DNA of 64,000 nucleotides, taken from Spirosomataceae bacterium TFI 002 (GTDB lineage Bacteria; Bacteroidota; Bacteroidia; Cytophagales; Spirosomataceae). Positions 49,317-58,005 of the stretch are shown here, one piece after another; the first letter of the stretch is position 1; each line of letters opens with the position of its first letter. The position numbers were made by a program, and so were the translations under genes. Location of the stretch: NCBI GenBank assembly GCA_900230115.1, contig LT907983.1:2728001-2792000 (forward strand), read 5' to 3'. Below the pieces are notes generated by a model, which searched no databases, was not told the origin of the DNA, and saw nothing but the letters and a program-made list of their open reading frames with translations.

Positions 49317-51311
49317 ATGAGTTTGATCCTTTTCTTAATTTTTGTTTATTTAGTTACCTCTTCAGTTACATACTTAGCAAGTGGACTTATAGATTGGCTC
49401 TTAAAGTCTTTTTTGTTTGCAGTAGCTTTCATTATTCCCACAGGTTACCTTTTAAGCGTCTTTAATGTCATAAACTCATCCTACATATTTTTGGGTTTAT
49501 TGATCTTTTGGGCTTTACTCTTTAGACTTTCAATTCACTTTTTTAATAAAAGTAATCCTATTTCTATCTTAGGAAAGTTTAGGCTGATGTATGCTGGTGT
49601 TGTGAGCTTTTGGAAGCAAGCAGGTACAATCACAAAGCTTTTTTTGACTATCCTTGGAGTCGCGTTGGCATTTGTTTCTGGCCTTAACATACTGGTTATG
49701 TTCATTACCTATCCTAACGAATGGGATTCCATGACTGGACATTTGGTAAAGTGTGCGTATTATCTTCAAAACGGTAATATGGATAGGTTACAGGGAACTA
49801 GCTGGACAATAGACTTTTACCCTAATGCACTTCCAACAATTCAAATATTTGGATATCACGTTTTCGGTGAAAAAGGATTCAAACTCATACACTTTGTATC
49901 GTATTGGGTATTTGTGCTAAGTACTGCAGGAGTTACAGGGATAATTTTTAAGGGGAAAAGGGCAAGGTATTTTGTTTTTCTTATTGCAGCTCTTCTCCCT
50001 TCGGCTTTAATACAGGCGGTCACAACCGAGACGGATATTATACAATCTGCTTATTTGGGAGTTGTGATCTATTTTCTCCTTATGCTCAAGGGCGATTTTT
50101 CCAAAGCAAACTTGTACTTCTTTGCTCTATCCATGTGTGTGTGGATGAGTCATAAAGTAACATTTATACTAATAGGCCCTGCTTTCTTTGTAGTCTTTGC
50201 CTATGTGTTTTGGCTTCATAGAAAGAGTTGGAAGTTATTTATTCCAGCAAAAGTATTTTTCATAGTTGGATTGCTTATTTACGTTTTGCCTAATGGATAT
50301 TATGCCAATGTGAAAGAAGTCGGTAAGTTTTCTCTTGGTGCCTTGTCAGCACCACCTGAGGTTATGAAATGGCATGGCATTGAGAATTATTCTTCTACGG
50401 ACAAGTTTAGGAACCTTAAACTCAATGGAATACGCTATACTTCTGATTTTCTTCACTTAGACGGAATACGAAACACTGAATTTGGGTCAAAAGTAAATGC
50501 TGGGTTTAGAGTTTTACCAAATATGTTTTTTGACAAATTTGATCTTGGACGAGATGAGTTTTGGGTAGTAGCTCCATTCGAAATGATGGGAGATCCTAAC
50601 TATGAATTTTTCAGAGAAAGGCCATTTTGGGGAGTGATAGGTTTTTTACTTATTCCACTTGCTCTCATACTATTTGTACGCAGAAGAAAAGAGTTAGATA
50701 ATTCGGGATTGATTGTGGTTTTCTTGGTTGCCTTTGTTGTACATTTCTTATCTCTTTGTTTTTCTGCACCATACGACCCCATCAAAGGGCGTTATTTCCT
50801 CAATACGTCAATATGGCTCTTGCCTTTGCTAGGTATTATTGATTTCAAAAAGAAAACGAGCTTGATTTTACTCCCAATAACTATTTTGATTGCTTGGAGT
50901 GCAATTTCTACCTTGACTCATAGAAGGCTTTATCCCACACAAGGGGAAAATTCAATTTTTAAACTGAATAGGGTGGAGCAAATTACCTCAACAAGACCTG
51001 AGTTTACGGATGCCTATTTGGCCTTCGAAAAAATGGTACCTACAGATGCTGTGGTAGCCTTAGGGACACAACAAGAGCATGAAGATTACATTTACCCACT
51101 TTGGGGAGCTGAATTCAAAAGGAAGTTAATTCCAATTCATCCTTTCAGAAGTAGTGTAAAACCAATACCTGCTGAGGCGGAATATTTATTTTACTCAGAA
51201 GGAGTAATTCCTTTTAAGGAAGGGGATATTCAGCTTGGAGAAGGGGACAAAACCCAAGACACTCCGGTGCCTGAAAGCAAATACTTTTTACGAAAATTAA
51301 AAACCAATTGA
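49317..51311 (+). CDS. GT-C type membrane glycosyltransferase-like protein
   Basis: A 664-residue integral membrane protein, with about 11-13 helices in residues 1-560 and a soluble tail. The first large loop has FITYPNEWDSMTGHLVKCAYYLQNG (about residues 133-160): acidic residues just after the second helix group are where GT-C enzymes (GT39, GT83 and relatives) hold their catalytic Asp. TSWTIDFYPNALPTIQIFGYHVFG follows, as in those families. The donor would be a polyprenyl-linked sugar used outside the inner membrane. It is first of a six-gene series linked by overlaps and short gaps. No closer family identified. Confidence 0.6.
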   Translation: MSLILFLIFVYLVTSSVTYLASGLIDWLLKSFLFAVAFIIPTGYLLSVFNVINSSYIFLGLLIFWALLFRLSIHFFNKSNPISILGKFRLMYAGVVSFWKQAGTITKLFLTILGVALAFVSGLNILVMFITYPNEWDSMTGHLVKCAYYLQNGNMDRLQGTSWTIDFYPNALPTIQIFGYHVFGEKGFKLIHFVSYWVFVLSTAGVTGIIFKGKRARYFVFLIAALLPSALIQAVTTETDIIQSAYLGVVIYFLLMLKGDFSKANLYFFALSMCVWMSHKVTFILIGPAFFVVFAYVFWLHRKSWKLFIPAKVFFIVGLLIYVLPNGYYANVKEVGKFSLGALSAPPEVMKWHGIENYSSTDKFRNLKLNGIRYTSDFLHLDGIRNTEFGSKVNAGFRVLPNMFFDKFDLGRDEFWVVAPFEMMGDPNYEFFRERPFWGVIGFLLIPLALILFVRRRKELDNSGLIVVFLVAFVVHFLSLCFSAPYDPIKGRYFLNTSIWLLPLLGIIDFKKKTSLILLPITILIAWSAISTLTHRRLYPTQGENSIFKLNRVEQITSTRPEFTDAYLAFEKMVPTDAVVALGTQQEHEDYIYPLWGAEFKRKLIPIHPFRSSVKPIPAEAEYLFYSEGVIPFKEGDIQLGEGDKTQDTPVPESKYFLRKLKTN

Positions 51312-51313
51312 CA

Positions 51314-52012
51314 ATGAAGCTTGCAATTATGCAGCCCTATATTTTCCCATATTTGGGATATTACCAATTGGTTAATCTGGCTGATACTTTTTATTTCTAC
51401 GACGATGTCAACTTTATTAAAAAAGGGTGGATCAATAAGAACAATATACTCAATGTTGATAAGCCATTGTCGTTCACAATTCCTCTTCAAGGGGCTAGTC
51501 AAAATAAGCTGATTAATGAGATTGAAACTGCCTTTGATCGTAAATGGCTAGATAAATTTTATAAAACACTTGAGCAGTCCTATAAAAAAGCACCATTCTA
51601 CGAACAAGGGATTTCTTTGGTGAAAAAGGTAATGGAAGGCAATCACTCAAATGTGGCTGAACTAGCCGCAAACAGTGTTGTGGAGGTTGCAAACTTTCTC
51701 GGTTTTGAAACAGTATTTAAAACAAGTTCTATCCATGATAGCAACCAGAGCCATAAAGCACAGGAACGTATCCTAGCAATGGCTTTAGCCGAAGGAGCAA
51801 ATCATTATATTAATCCTATTGGTGGTCAAGAAATATATGATAAAGAGCTTTTTGCATCAAATGATGTAAAACTAAACTTTATAAAGGCAAATGGAATCGT
51901 CTATTCTCAGTTCAAAGAGCCATTTGTGCCATATTTATCAGTCATAGATGCCTTAATGTTTTTGGACAAAAAAGGAATAAATGATTTGATGCCTTTTTTC
52001 GAGCTAGTTTAG
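51314..52012 (+). CDS. WbqC family protein
   Basis: The 232-residue product opens with MKLAIMQPYIFPYLGYYQL, the defining start of WbqC-like proteins, and keeps FIKKGWINKNNIL and WLDKFYKTL further on. WbqC proteins recur in O-antigen and surface-sugar loci; their biochemical role is not established to my knowledge, although acyl or aminoacyl transfer to sugars has been a suggestion. The frame opens at a TTG (51308); the ATG at 51314 is preferred because it starts the conserved motif and follows the upstream stop by 2 bases. Confidence 0.88.
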   Translation: MKLAIMQPYIFPYLGYYQLVNLADTFYFYDDVNFIKKGWINKNNILNVDKPLSFTIPLQGASQNKLINEIETAFDRKWLDKFYKTLEQSYKKAPFYEQGISLVKKVMEGNHSNVAELAANSVVEVANFLGFETVFKTSSIHDSNQSHKAQERILAMALAEGANHYINPIGGQEIYDKELFASNDVKLNFIKANGIVYSQFKEPFVPYLSVIDALMFLDKKGINDLMPFFELV

Positions 52013-52041
52013 TATTAAATTTGTAAAAATTAATATACCAA

Positions 52042-52701
52042 ATGGCAAAAGTTGTAATTTTTGGAAATACGCTCACTGCTGAGCTCGCACACTATTACCT
52101 TCTCAATGATTCACCCCATGAAGTAGTGGCCTTTACTGTACAAAAGGAATACATTACTGATGATACTTATCATGGACTCCCTGTAGTTCCATTCGAAACT
52201 GTAGAAGAAGTATATTCTCCTCAGGAGTATAAATTCTTTGCTCCACTTACCGAAAGGAAAATGAATCAGTTGAGAGAGGATATTTACAATGAGGGCAAAG
52301 CGAAGGGGTATAGCTTTATTTCTTATATAAGCTCAAAAGCAACAGTGCTGACAGAGGATATAGGTGACAACTGCTTTATTTTAGAAGATAACACTATCCA
52401 GCCATTTGTTAAAATTGGGAACAATTGCGTGCTTTGGTCTGGTAACCATATTGGTCATCATGGAGTGATTGGAGACCATGTATTTTTTACTTCGCACGTA
52501 GTATTATCAGGTCGTTGTACTGTAGGTAATAATTGTTTTTTTGGAGTAAATGCCACTATTAGAGATAAGGCTACTTTAGGTAAAGGAACACTTATCGCGA
52601 TGGGGGCAAATTTAACAAAGCAGCTAACAAGCGATTGGTCGATTTGGAAAGGAAACCCAGCAAAAGAAGCTGGAGTTTTAAGTAAAGACATTAATATTTG
52701 A
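52042..52701 (+). CDS. Sugar O/N-acyltransferase with left-handed beta-helix (PglD/NeuD-like)
   Basis: A 219-residue protein. An N-terminal nucleotide-binding-like domain (AKVVIFGNTLTAELAHYYL) leads into a left-handed beta-helix made of hexapeptide repeats from about residue 95 (ATVLTEDIGDNCFIL to VGNNCFFGVNATI). A His pair in NHIGHHGVIGDH (about 134-145) matches the catalytic His of PglD- and NeuD-type acetyltransferases. It ends with the usual WKGNPAKEAGVL. It should acetylate, or otherwise acylate, an amino or hydroxyl group of a nucleotide sugar. The TGATG junction couples it to the next gene. Confidence 0.87.
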   Translation: MAKVVIFGNTLTAELAHYYLLNDSPHEVVAFTVQKEYITDDTYHGLPVVPFETVEEVYSPQEYKFFAPLTERKMNQLREDIYNEGKAKGYSFISYISSKATVLTEDIGDNCFILEDNTIQPFVKIGNNCVLWSGNHIGHHGVIGDHVFFTSHVVLSGRCTVGNNCFFGVNATIRDKATLGKGTLIAMGANLTKQLTSDWSIWKGNPAKEAGVLSKDINI

Positions 52702-53636
52702 TGAGCTGGAAAAAGAAGGGTCTTATTTATGTTCCCGATGGGAGCAAAGAGTGGGCAACATCACATGCACATGTTGTATGCGTTGATAACTCTTATGACG
52801 ATATTGTAAGAGTGTATTATTCTGCTAGGGACTCCAAAGGTAGGTGTATGGCATCTTACCTAGATTTGGATGCAAATGACCTGTCAAAAGTAATATATGT
52901 TAATGGGGAGCCTATTTTGGAATTAGGAGTGCCAGGGACTTTCGACGATTGTGGTATCATGCCTACTTGGTTTATCAAAACTCCAGAAGAAATGAGGTTA
53001 TACTACATCGGCTGGAACGTGAGAAATACAATTCCATACCATAATTCTTTGGGTTATGCTGTTTCACAAGATGGAGTGAATTTCCAAAAGGCATTTGATG
53101 GACCGGTAATAGATAGAATTCCTACAGAGCCTCAGTTTAGCGGATCAGCTTGTGTACTTTTTGATCAAGGTATTTATAAAATGTGGTACCTCAACTGTAC
53201 ACATTGGCATACAGCTGTAGATGGCAAACTAGAACCATCTTACCATATCAAGTACGCAGAGTCGCCTGATGGTATTTATTGGAAGCGTGAAGGGAAGGTG
53301 GCAATTGACTATTTTCATCCAAATGAAGGAGGAATTTCAAGGCCTTCTGTTTTGATTGAGGACGGAATTTATAAAATGTGGTTTTCTTACAGAGGGGAAG
53401 AGGATTACAGAGATAATACCAAAAATAGCTACAGGATAGGCTATGCAGAATCAGAAGACGGGATAGCGTGGCAACGAAAAGATGATGAAGTAGGAATTGA
53501 TATTTCGGAATCAGGCTGGGACTCCCAAATGATAGAATACCCTTTGGTTTTCAATCATAAAGACGAAAAAATACTTTTTTATAACGGAAATGGATTCGGA
53601 AGGTCAGGGTTTGGATATGCTGTTTACCAACAATGA
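52701..53636 (+). CDS. GH43-like beta-propeller protein of unknown activity
   Basis: A 311-residue cytoplasmic protein (no signal peptide) with three clear blade repeats: LGYAVSQDGVNFQKA, IKYAESPDGIYWKRE and IGYAESEDGIAWQRK, interleaved with paired GIYKMWY and GIYKMWF strands. The pattern is that of five-bladed propellers of the GH43/GH32/GH130 kind. Acidic residues that could be catalytic (Asp in FDDCGIMPTW, Asp/Glu in the blades) are present but I cannot assign them. Lying inside a biosynthetic operon with no export signal, it may bind or transform a nucleotide- or lipid-linked sugar rather than degrade polymer. Start at ATG overlaps the upstream stop by one base. Confidence 0.72.
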   Translation: MSWKKKGLIYVPDGSKEWATSHAHVVCVDNSYDDIVRVYYSARDSKGRCMASYLDLDANDLSKVIYVNGEPILELGVPGTFDDCGIMPTWFIKTPEEMRLYYIGWNVRNTIPYHNSLGYAVSQDGVNFQKAFDGPVIDRIPTEPQFSGSACVLFDQGIYKMWYLNCTHWHTAVDGKLEPSYHIKYAESPDGIYWKREGKVAIDYFHPNEGGISRPSVLIEDGIYKMWFSYRGEEDYRDNTKNSYRIGYAESEDGIAWQRKDDEVGIDISESGWDSQMIEYPLVFNHKDEKILFYNGNGFGRSGFGYAVYQQ

Positions 53637-54672
53637 GTCGCTTCTTAATGAACTCAATAAAAATGAGTTTACAAATTACAAGCTACAAAAGCCATTAGTA
53701 AGTATTTGCTTGATTACTTATAATCATGCACGGTTTTTAAAAATCAGTCTTGATTCGATTTTTTCGCAAAAGACAGATTTTGATTTCGAAGTTATTATAG
53801 GAGATGACTGTTCTCAGGATGGAACACAGGAGATTATTAAACCCTATTTGGAACAATTTCCAGATAAAGTTAAGTGCTTTTTTCATCCCAAAAACTTGAG
53901 CAAAACGTATACACAGTTTACTCCTGGAAAATTGAACTTTGTCCACGGTTTGTATAATTGCTCTGGTAAATATGTTGTGCATGTAGAAGGAGACGATTAC
54001 TTTACAAGCGAGCTCAAGCTACAAACTCAGGTAGATTTCATGGAATCCAACCCGACTTATGCAGCATGTTTTCACAACTCATTAATGAAGTTTGAGGATG
54101 GAAGTTCTCAAATAGATTACCTGATCAATCCTCCAGATCAAAAAAGCGTTATCACGGCCGAAGATTTACTTGCTGAGCGTGAAATGTGGTTTATGGCTAC
54201 TGCAGCTGTAATGTTTAAGAGAGAGGTTGTGAATCATCTGGCTGATTGGTTTGGGAGATCAAAAAGTGGCGACATACCTTTATATGTTCTTCTTTCGCAA
54301 ATAGGCCCTATAGGATATATTCCGAAAGAAATGAGTGTATATCGCAGGCATGACGCAGGAATGAGCTATACGGATAACAGACATCATGCAGACTTTGTAT
54401 TGAATCGGATGTTCATGTATAAGCATTTGAACAGGCAAACGAAAAAGAAATATAATCATCTGATAAAACCCATTCAAGCTGAGTTTTATGAGTTTTTGGC
54501 TGAGTCAGACAGGTATCAACATTCCACCTTTAATCGAATGAAATTTATGATTAGGTCTATGTGGATGGGAGGAACTGGCGGTGAACTGAAAGACAAGTTG
54601 GAGAAAATGTTCTCTCCCGCAGACTTATTAAAATTGAAAAGAATACTCAACAAACTTAAAATTATAGGTTAA
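53617..54672 (+). CDS. Glycosyltransferase family 2
   Basis: A 351-residue GT-A enzyme from the ATG at 53617; the frame is open to an ATG at 53590, deeper inside the upstream gene. VSICLITYNHARFLKISLDSI and FEVIIGDDCSQDGTQEI form the nucleotide-sugar site; HVEGDDYF near residue 132 carries the metal-binding acidic pair. The C-terminal 100 residues are helical and basic and may touch the membrane. Overlap with the upstream propeller gene (20 bases) and with the following oxidoreductase gene (one base, TAATG) shows coupled translation. Confidence 0.9.
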   Translation: MLFTNNESLLNELNKNEFTNYKLQKPLVSICLITYNHARFLKISLDSIFSQKTDFDFEVIIGDDCSQDGTQEIIKPYLEQFPDKVKCFFHPKNLSKTYTQFTPGKLNFVHGLYNCSGKYVVHVEGDDYFTSELKLQTQVDFMESNPTYAACFHNSLMKFEDGSSQIDYLINPPDQKSVITAEDLLAEREMWFMATAAVMFKREVVNHLADWFGRSKSGDIPLYVLLSQIGPIGYIPKEMSVYRRHDAGMSYTDNRHHADFVLNRMFMYKHLNRQTKKKYNHLIKPIQAEFYEFLAESDRYQHSTFNRMKFMIRSMWMGGTGGELKDKLEKMFSPADLLKLKRILNKLKIIG

Positions 54673-56000
54673 TGCTAACAATAGTAGGTGGAGGAATGAC
54701 TGGTTTGGCTGCAGCATATTTAGCTGCAAAAGCTGGTGAAAAAGTCACAATAGTAGAGGGAAGCGACAAGATTGGTGGTTTATTGAATACTTTTGAAATA
54801 GGAGGAAACCAACTTGAGCACTATTACCACCACTTTTTTACGCAAGATGCTGAGCTTCACTGGTTGTTGAAAGAACTTGGTATTGCAGATCAAACCGTAT
54901 ACAAGAAAACCACAATGGGGGTTTTTAGGAACGGGAAAATCTATAATTTCAATGGACCACTTGATCTACTTAAGTTTTCTCCAGTTAATATTTTTGACAA
55001 AGTTAGATTTGGACTTACTTCTATCTTCCTAGGCAAATTTGCAAAATGGAGAGAGAACGAAAATGTGTCAACACTTCAATGGTTTTATAAATGGGCAGGT
55101 AAGGGAATGACTGATGCCCTTTGGAGACCGATGCTTGAAATCAAGTTTGGCCCATATGCCGATAAAGTACCTTTGGCATGGATGATAGGTCGTTTGGCAC
55201 AGAGACTGAACTCTCGTAAAGGTGGGGACGAAAGGTTAGCCTATATAAATGGAAGTTGGAAAACACTTTTAGATACAATAAAGGCCAAACTTACTGAAAT
55301 GGGAGTTGAAATACTCACAAATCAGCCTCTGGAAGAAATTATTCAAGAAAATGGATCAGTAAAAGCTATTAGAACTAGAGATCGTAAAATAGAAGGAGGG
55401 AAGTTTTTAGTCACGATTCCATCTATTTACTTTGATAAGGTAAAGGGCTTGCCTTTAGCTTTTGGCGGGAAAGATGTTGAGTATTTTGGTGCGGTATGTA
55501 CAATTTTAGAGCTTAAAGAATCTCTGAGCTCAATATATTGGATGAATGTAGCTGATGAAGGTTTTCCATTTGGTGGAGTAATAGAGCACACAAATATGAT
55601 TGACAAAAGCGAGTATAATGGCTCACATATTGTCTATTTGTCTCGATATTTCGCAATGAGCGAAGACCTTGCAAATATGAACCAAGAAGAAATAAAAGCT
55701 CGAATGATTCCTCCATTGAAACGAATCAATCCAGATTTCTCCGAAGACTGGATCAAAAATGTATTTGTTTTTAAAACCAATACAGCCGCCACGGTATGTG
55801 ATCTTAACTTCTCACAGAAAGTACCTTCATGCAAAACAGAACTGGAGAATCTTTATGTTGCCAATATGACACATATCTATCCTGACGAAAGGAGTACAAA
55901 CAACTCAATTCGTGTTGCCGCTGAAGCTTGCAAAGTCATGGGAATTGATGCTTCGCAAGTTCCTTACGGAGCTTCACTTTCTGGTCAAATTGCGTTTTGA
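54672..56000 (+). CDS. FAD-dependent amine-oxidase-like oxidoreductase
   Basis: The 442-residue flavoprotein starts with the dinucleotide-binding motif IVGGGMTGLAAAYLAAKAGEKVTIVE, and GGLLNTFEIGG follows, as in the protoporphyrinogen-oxidase / UDP-galactopyranose-mutase / phytoene-desaturase superfamily. The conserved C-terminal FAD segment is LYVANMTHIYPDERSTNNSIRVA (about 400). The HYYHHFF stretch near residue 48 is typical of the uncharacterised members found in surface-sugar loci. Substrate is unknown; a sugar or lipid-linked intermediate fits the setting. Last gene of the six-gene series; its 3' end overlaps lgt by 16 bases. Confidence 0.85.
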   Translation: MLTIVGGGMTGLAAAYLAAKAGEKVTIVEGSDKIGGLLNTFEIGGNQLEHYYHHFFTQDAELHWLLKELGIADQTVYKKTTMGVFRNGKIYNFNGPLDLLKFSPVNIFDKVRFGLTSIFLGKFAKWRENENVSTLQWFYKWAGKGMTDALWRPMLEIKFGPYADKVPLAWMIGRLAQRLNSRKGGDERLAYINGSWKTLLDTIKAKLTEMGVEILTNQPLEEIIQENGSVKAIRTRDRKIEGGKFLVTIPSIYFDKVKGLPLAFGGKDVEYFGAVCTILELKESLSSIYWMNVADEGFPFGGVIEHTNMIDKSEYNGSHIVYLSRYFAMSEDLANMNQEEIKARMIPPLKRINPDFSEDWIKNVFVFKTNTAATVCDLNFSQKVPSCKTELENLYVANMTHIYPDERSTNNSIRVAAEACKVMGIDASQVPYGASLSGQIAF

Positions 56001-56818
56001 TCAGCCATCTTCTTGTTTTTGAGTCCTTTCATTAGCAGGAATATTCCGAATAAGACCATAGGGATACTAAGTATCTGACCCATGTTCAGCTTCATACCTT
56101 CTTCAAATGCTACCTGATTTTCTTTCAAAAATTCGTAAAAGAACCTAAGTCCAAATATCCAAATAAAGAAAATACCAGAAAGCAGTCCGTCTGGTGTCTT
56201 AGATTTGTATTTGTTCCATATAGCGTACAAAATAAAGAATAATACCAGGCAAGAGAGGGCCTCATATAATTGCGAAGGATGACGAGGTACCGCAGGTAGG
56301 TATTCGAAGTTTTTCATGAACGTAAATGCCCATGGCACATCAGTTGGCTTACCTACAATCTCGGAGTTCATCAAGTTTCCAAAACGTATAAAGAATCCCG
56401 TTAAGGCAACTACTATCGCTATTCTATCAACAATCCATAGGTAAGTTTGATCTTTTCTATTTCTAGCGTATAGCCATAAAGCGAATACAATTCCAAAACC
56501 AGCACCATGACTAGCCAGACCAGCGTACGGAGGAATGAGCATGTCGGCAATAAATTTTAATGGGTCTTCTGAGAAGTGATTTCCTTCATAAAATACGTAA
56601 TGACCAATACGAGCACCCAAAACTGTTGAAAGTATCATGGTAATGAGTAAGGCATCCATGTCTTTTTCAGATTTGCCTTCAGTTTTGAATATCTTGGTCA
56701 TTATTTGATAGCCTACCAAAAAACCACCAGCGAAAAACAAGCCGTACCATCGTAATTCGAAGCTTCCTATTTTAAAAATGGTTGGATCAACATCCCATAC
56801 TATCTGAGCTAAGGTCAT
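55985..56818 (-). CDS. lgt: Prolipoprotein diacylglyceryl transferase
   Basis: The 277-residue inner-membrane enzyme moves a diacylglyceryl group from phosphatidylglycerol to the lipobox Cys of prolipoproteins. Conserved landmarks are RWYGLFFAGGFLVGY near residue 24, ARIGHYVFYEG, the catalytic-region GLASHGAGFG, the Lgt signature FIRFGNLMNSEIVG near 145, and RHPSQLYEA. Seven helices. The 3' end overlaps the convergent FAD gene by 16 bases. It would process the SPOR lipoprotein of this window among others. Confidence 0.97.
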   Translation of the reverse strand: MTLAQIVWDVDPTIFKIGSFELRWYGLFFAGGFLVGYQIMTKIFKTEGKSEKDMDALLITMILSTVLGARIGHYVFYEGNHFSEDPLKFIADMLIPPYAGLASHGAGFGIVFALWLYARNRKDQTYLWIVDRIAIVVALTGFFIRFGNLMNSEIVGKPTDVPWAFTFMKNFEYLPAVPRHPSQLYEALSCLVLFFILYAIWNKYKSKTPDGLLSGIFFIWIFGLRFFYEFLKENQVAFEEGMKLNMGQILSIPMVLFGIFLLMKGLKNKKMADQNAI

Positions 56819-57017
56819 AAATTGTGGTTTTTGTTGTAAAAATAGACCTTTGATCTAAAACAAACCAAAATTCTTGTGATTCTTATCTCTTTTATTCAAT
56901 TTTGAATCTGATATGAATGCTACCAGACAAATCTCTTCTATTGGTACACGACGAATTCTCCGCTGAAATAGCGGACCCTTCTTATTATATTAAATTTTTC
57001 AATTCAATTTTTTTCAA

Positions 57018-57986
57018 ATGGACCCAATCAAGGTTGGAATTATTGGTGGTGCAGGTTACACCGGCGGCGAACTTTTAAGAATATTAATTTATCACCCAAA
57101 TGTAGAAGTGGTATTTGTAAATTCTACAAGCCAAAATGGTAAAAAGGTTTGGGAGACGCATAAGGACTTATTTGGCAGTACAGATTTAGTATTTACAAAT
57201 GAACAAAACTTTAAACTGGCTGATGTGCTTTTTCTTTGCTCTGGTCATGGTTTCTCTGTGAAGTTTTTCAAAGAGAATGCAGTTTCTTCTAAAATTAAGA
57301 TAGTTGACCTCAGTGCCGATTTTAGAGACGAGAGCGATGATTTTGTTTATGGTCTGCCTGAGCTACAAAGAGAAAGTATTGCAAAGGCAAATAAAATTGC
57401 GAATCCAGGCTGCTTTGCTTCTAGTATTGAATTGGCACTTTTGCCACTTGCTAAAGCAGGGCTAATTAATCAGGATGTGCATGTTAGTGCAATTACGGGC
57501 TCTACTGGTGCTGGACAATCATTAAGTAATACTTCTCATTTTAGCTGGAGGAATAGTAACATTTCAGTTTACAAAGCTTTTGCTCATCAGCACTTAAAAG
57601 AGATTCGCCAAACTGTTGTTGCCCTTCAAGCAGGATTTAATTCTGATATCAATTTTATTCCATATCGAGGAAATTTCACTCGCGGTATAATGGCAAATGT
57701 ATATACGCCTTTTGAAGGAAAGTTGGAAGATGCGATGGAGTTATATTCAAAGTTTTACGAGAGCCATCCTTTCACATCTGTGACGAGTTCCAATATTGAC
57801 CTTAAAATGGTTGTGAACACCAATAAGTGTATTATTCAATTGCAAAAACATGGGAAGCAATTATTGATCACAAGTATTATTGATAATTTAACAAAAGGTG
57901 CCTCTGGGCAAGCAGTTCAAAATATGAATTTGATGTTTGGACTGAAAGAAACAACAGGACTAGGACTTAAATCTGTGGGATTTTAA
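57018..57986 (+). CDS. argC: N-acetyl-gamma-glutamyl-phosphate reductase
   Basis: A 322-residue NADPH-dependent enzyme of arginine synthesis, reducing N-acetylglutamyl-5-phosphate to the semialdehyde. GIIGGAGYTGGELLRIL binds NADP; the catalytic Cys is in IANPGCFASSIELALLPL (about residue 133); VSAITGSTGAG and HQHLKEI complete the pattern. Slightly short for the family. The upstream 199 bases contain a small inverted repeat (TCCGCT and AGCGGA, 56959-56975). It is followed after 19 bases by argD. Confidence 0.94.
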   Translation: MDPIKVGIIGGAGYTGGELLRILIYHPNVEVVFVNSTSQNGKKVWETHKDLFGSTDLVFTNEQNFKLADVLFLCSGHGFSVKFFKENAVSSKIKIVDLSADFRDESDDFVYGLPELQRESIAKANKIANPGCFASSIELALLPLAKAGLINQDVHVSAITGSTGAGQSLSNTSHFSWRNSNISVYKAFAHQHLKEIRQTVVALQAGFNSDINFIPYRGNFTRGIMANVYTPFEGKLEDAMELYSKFYESHPFTSVTSSNIDLKMVVNTNKCIIQLQKHGKQLLITSIIDNLTKGASGQAVQNMNLMFGLKETTGLGLKSVGF

Positions 57987-58005
57987 TTCCATTAATAAAT
58001 AGAAA

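Noticed and set aside
56959-56975. Small hairpin TCCGCT/AGCGGA upstream of argC as an attenuator or riboswitch
   Set aside because: Only six pairs, no alternative structure or leader peptide seen; too weak to call.
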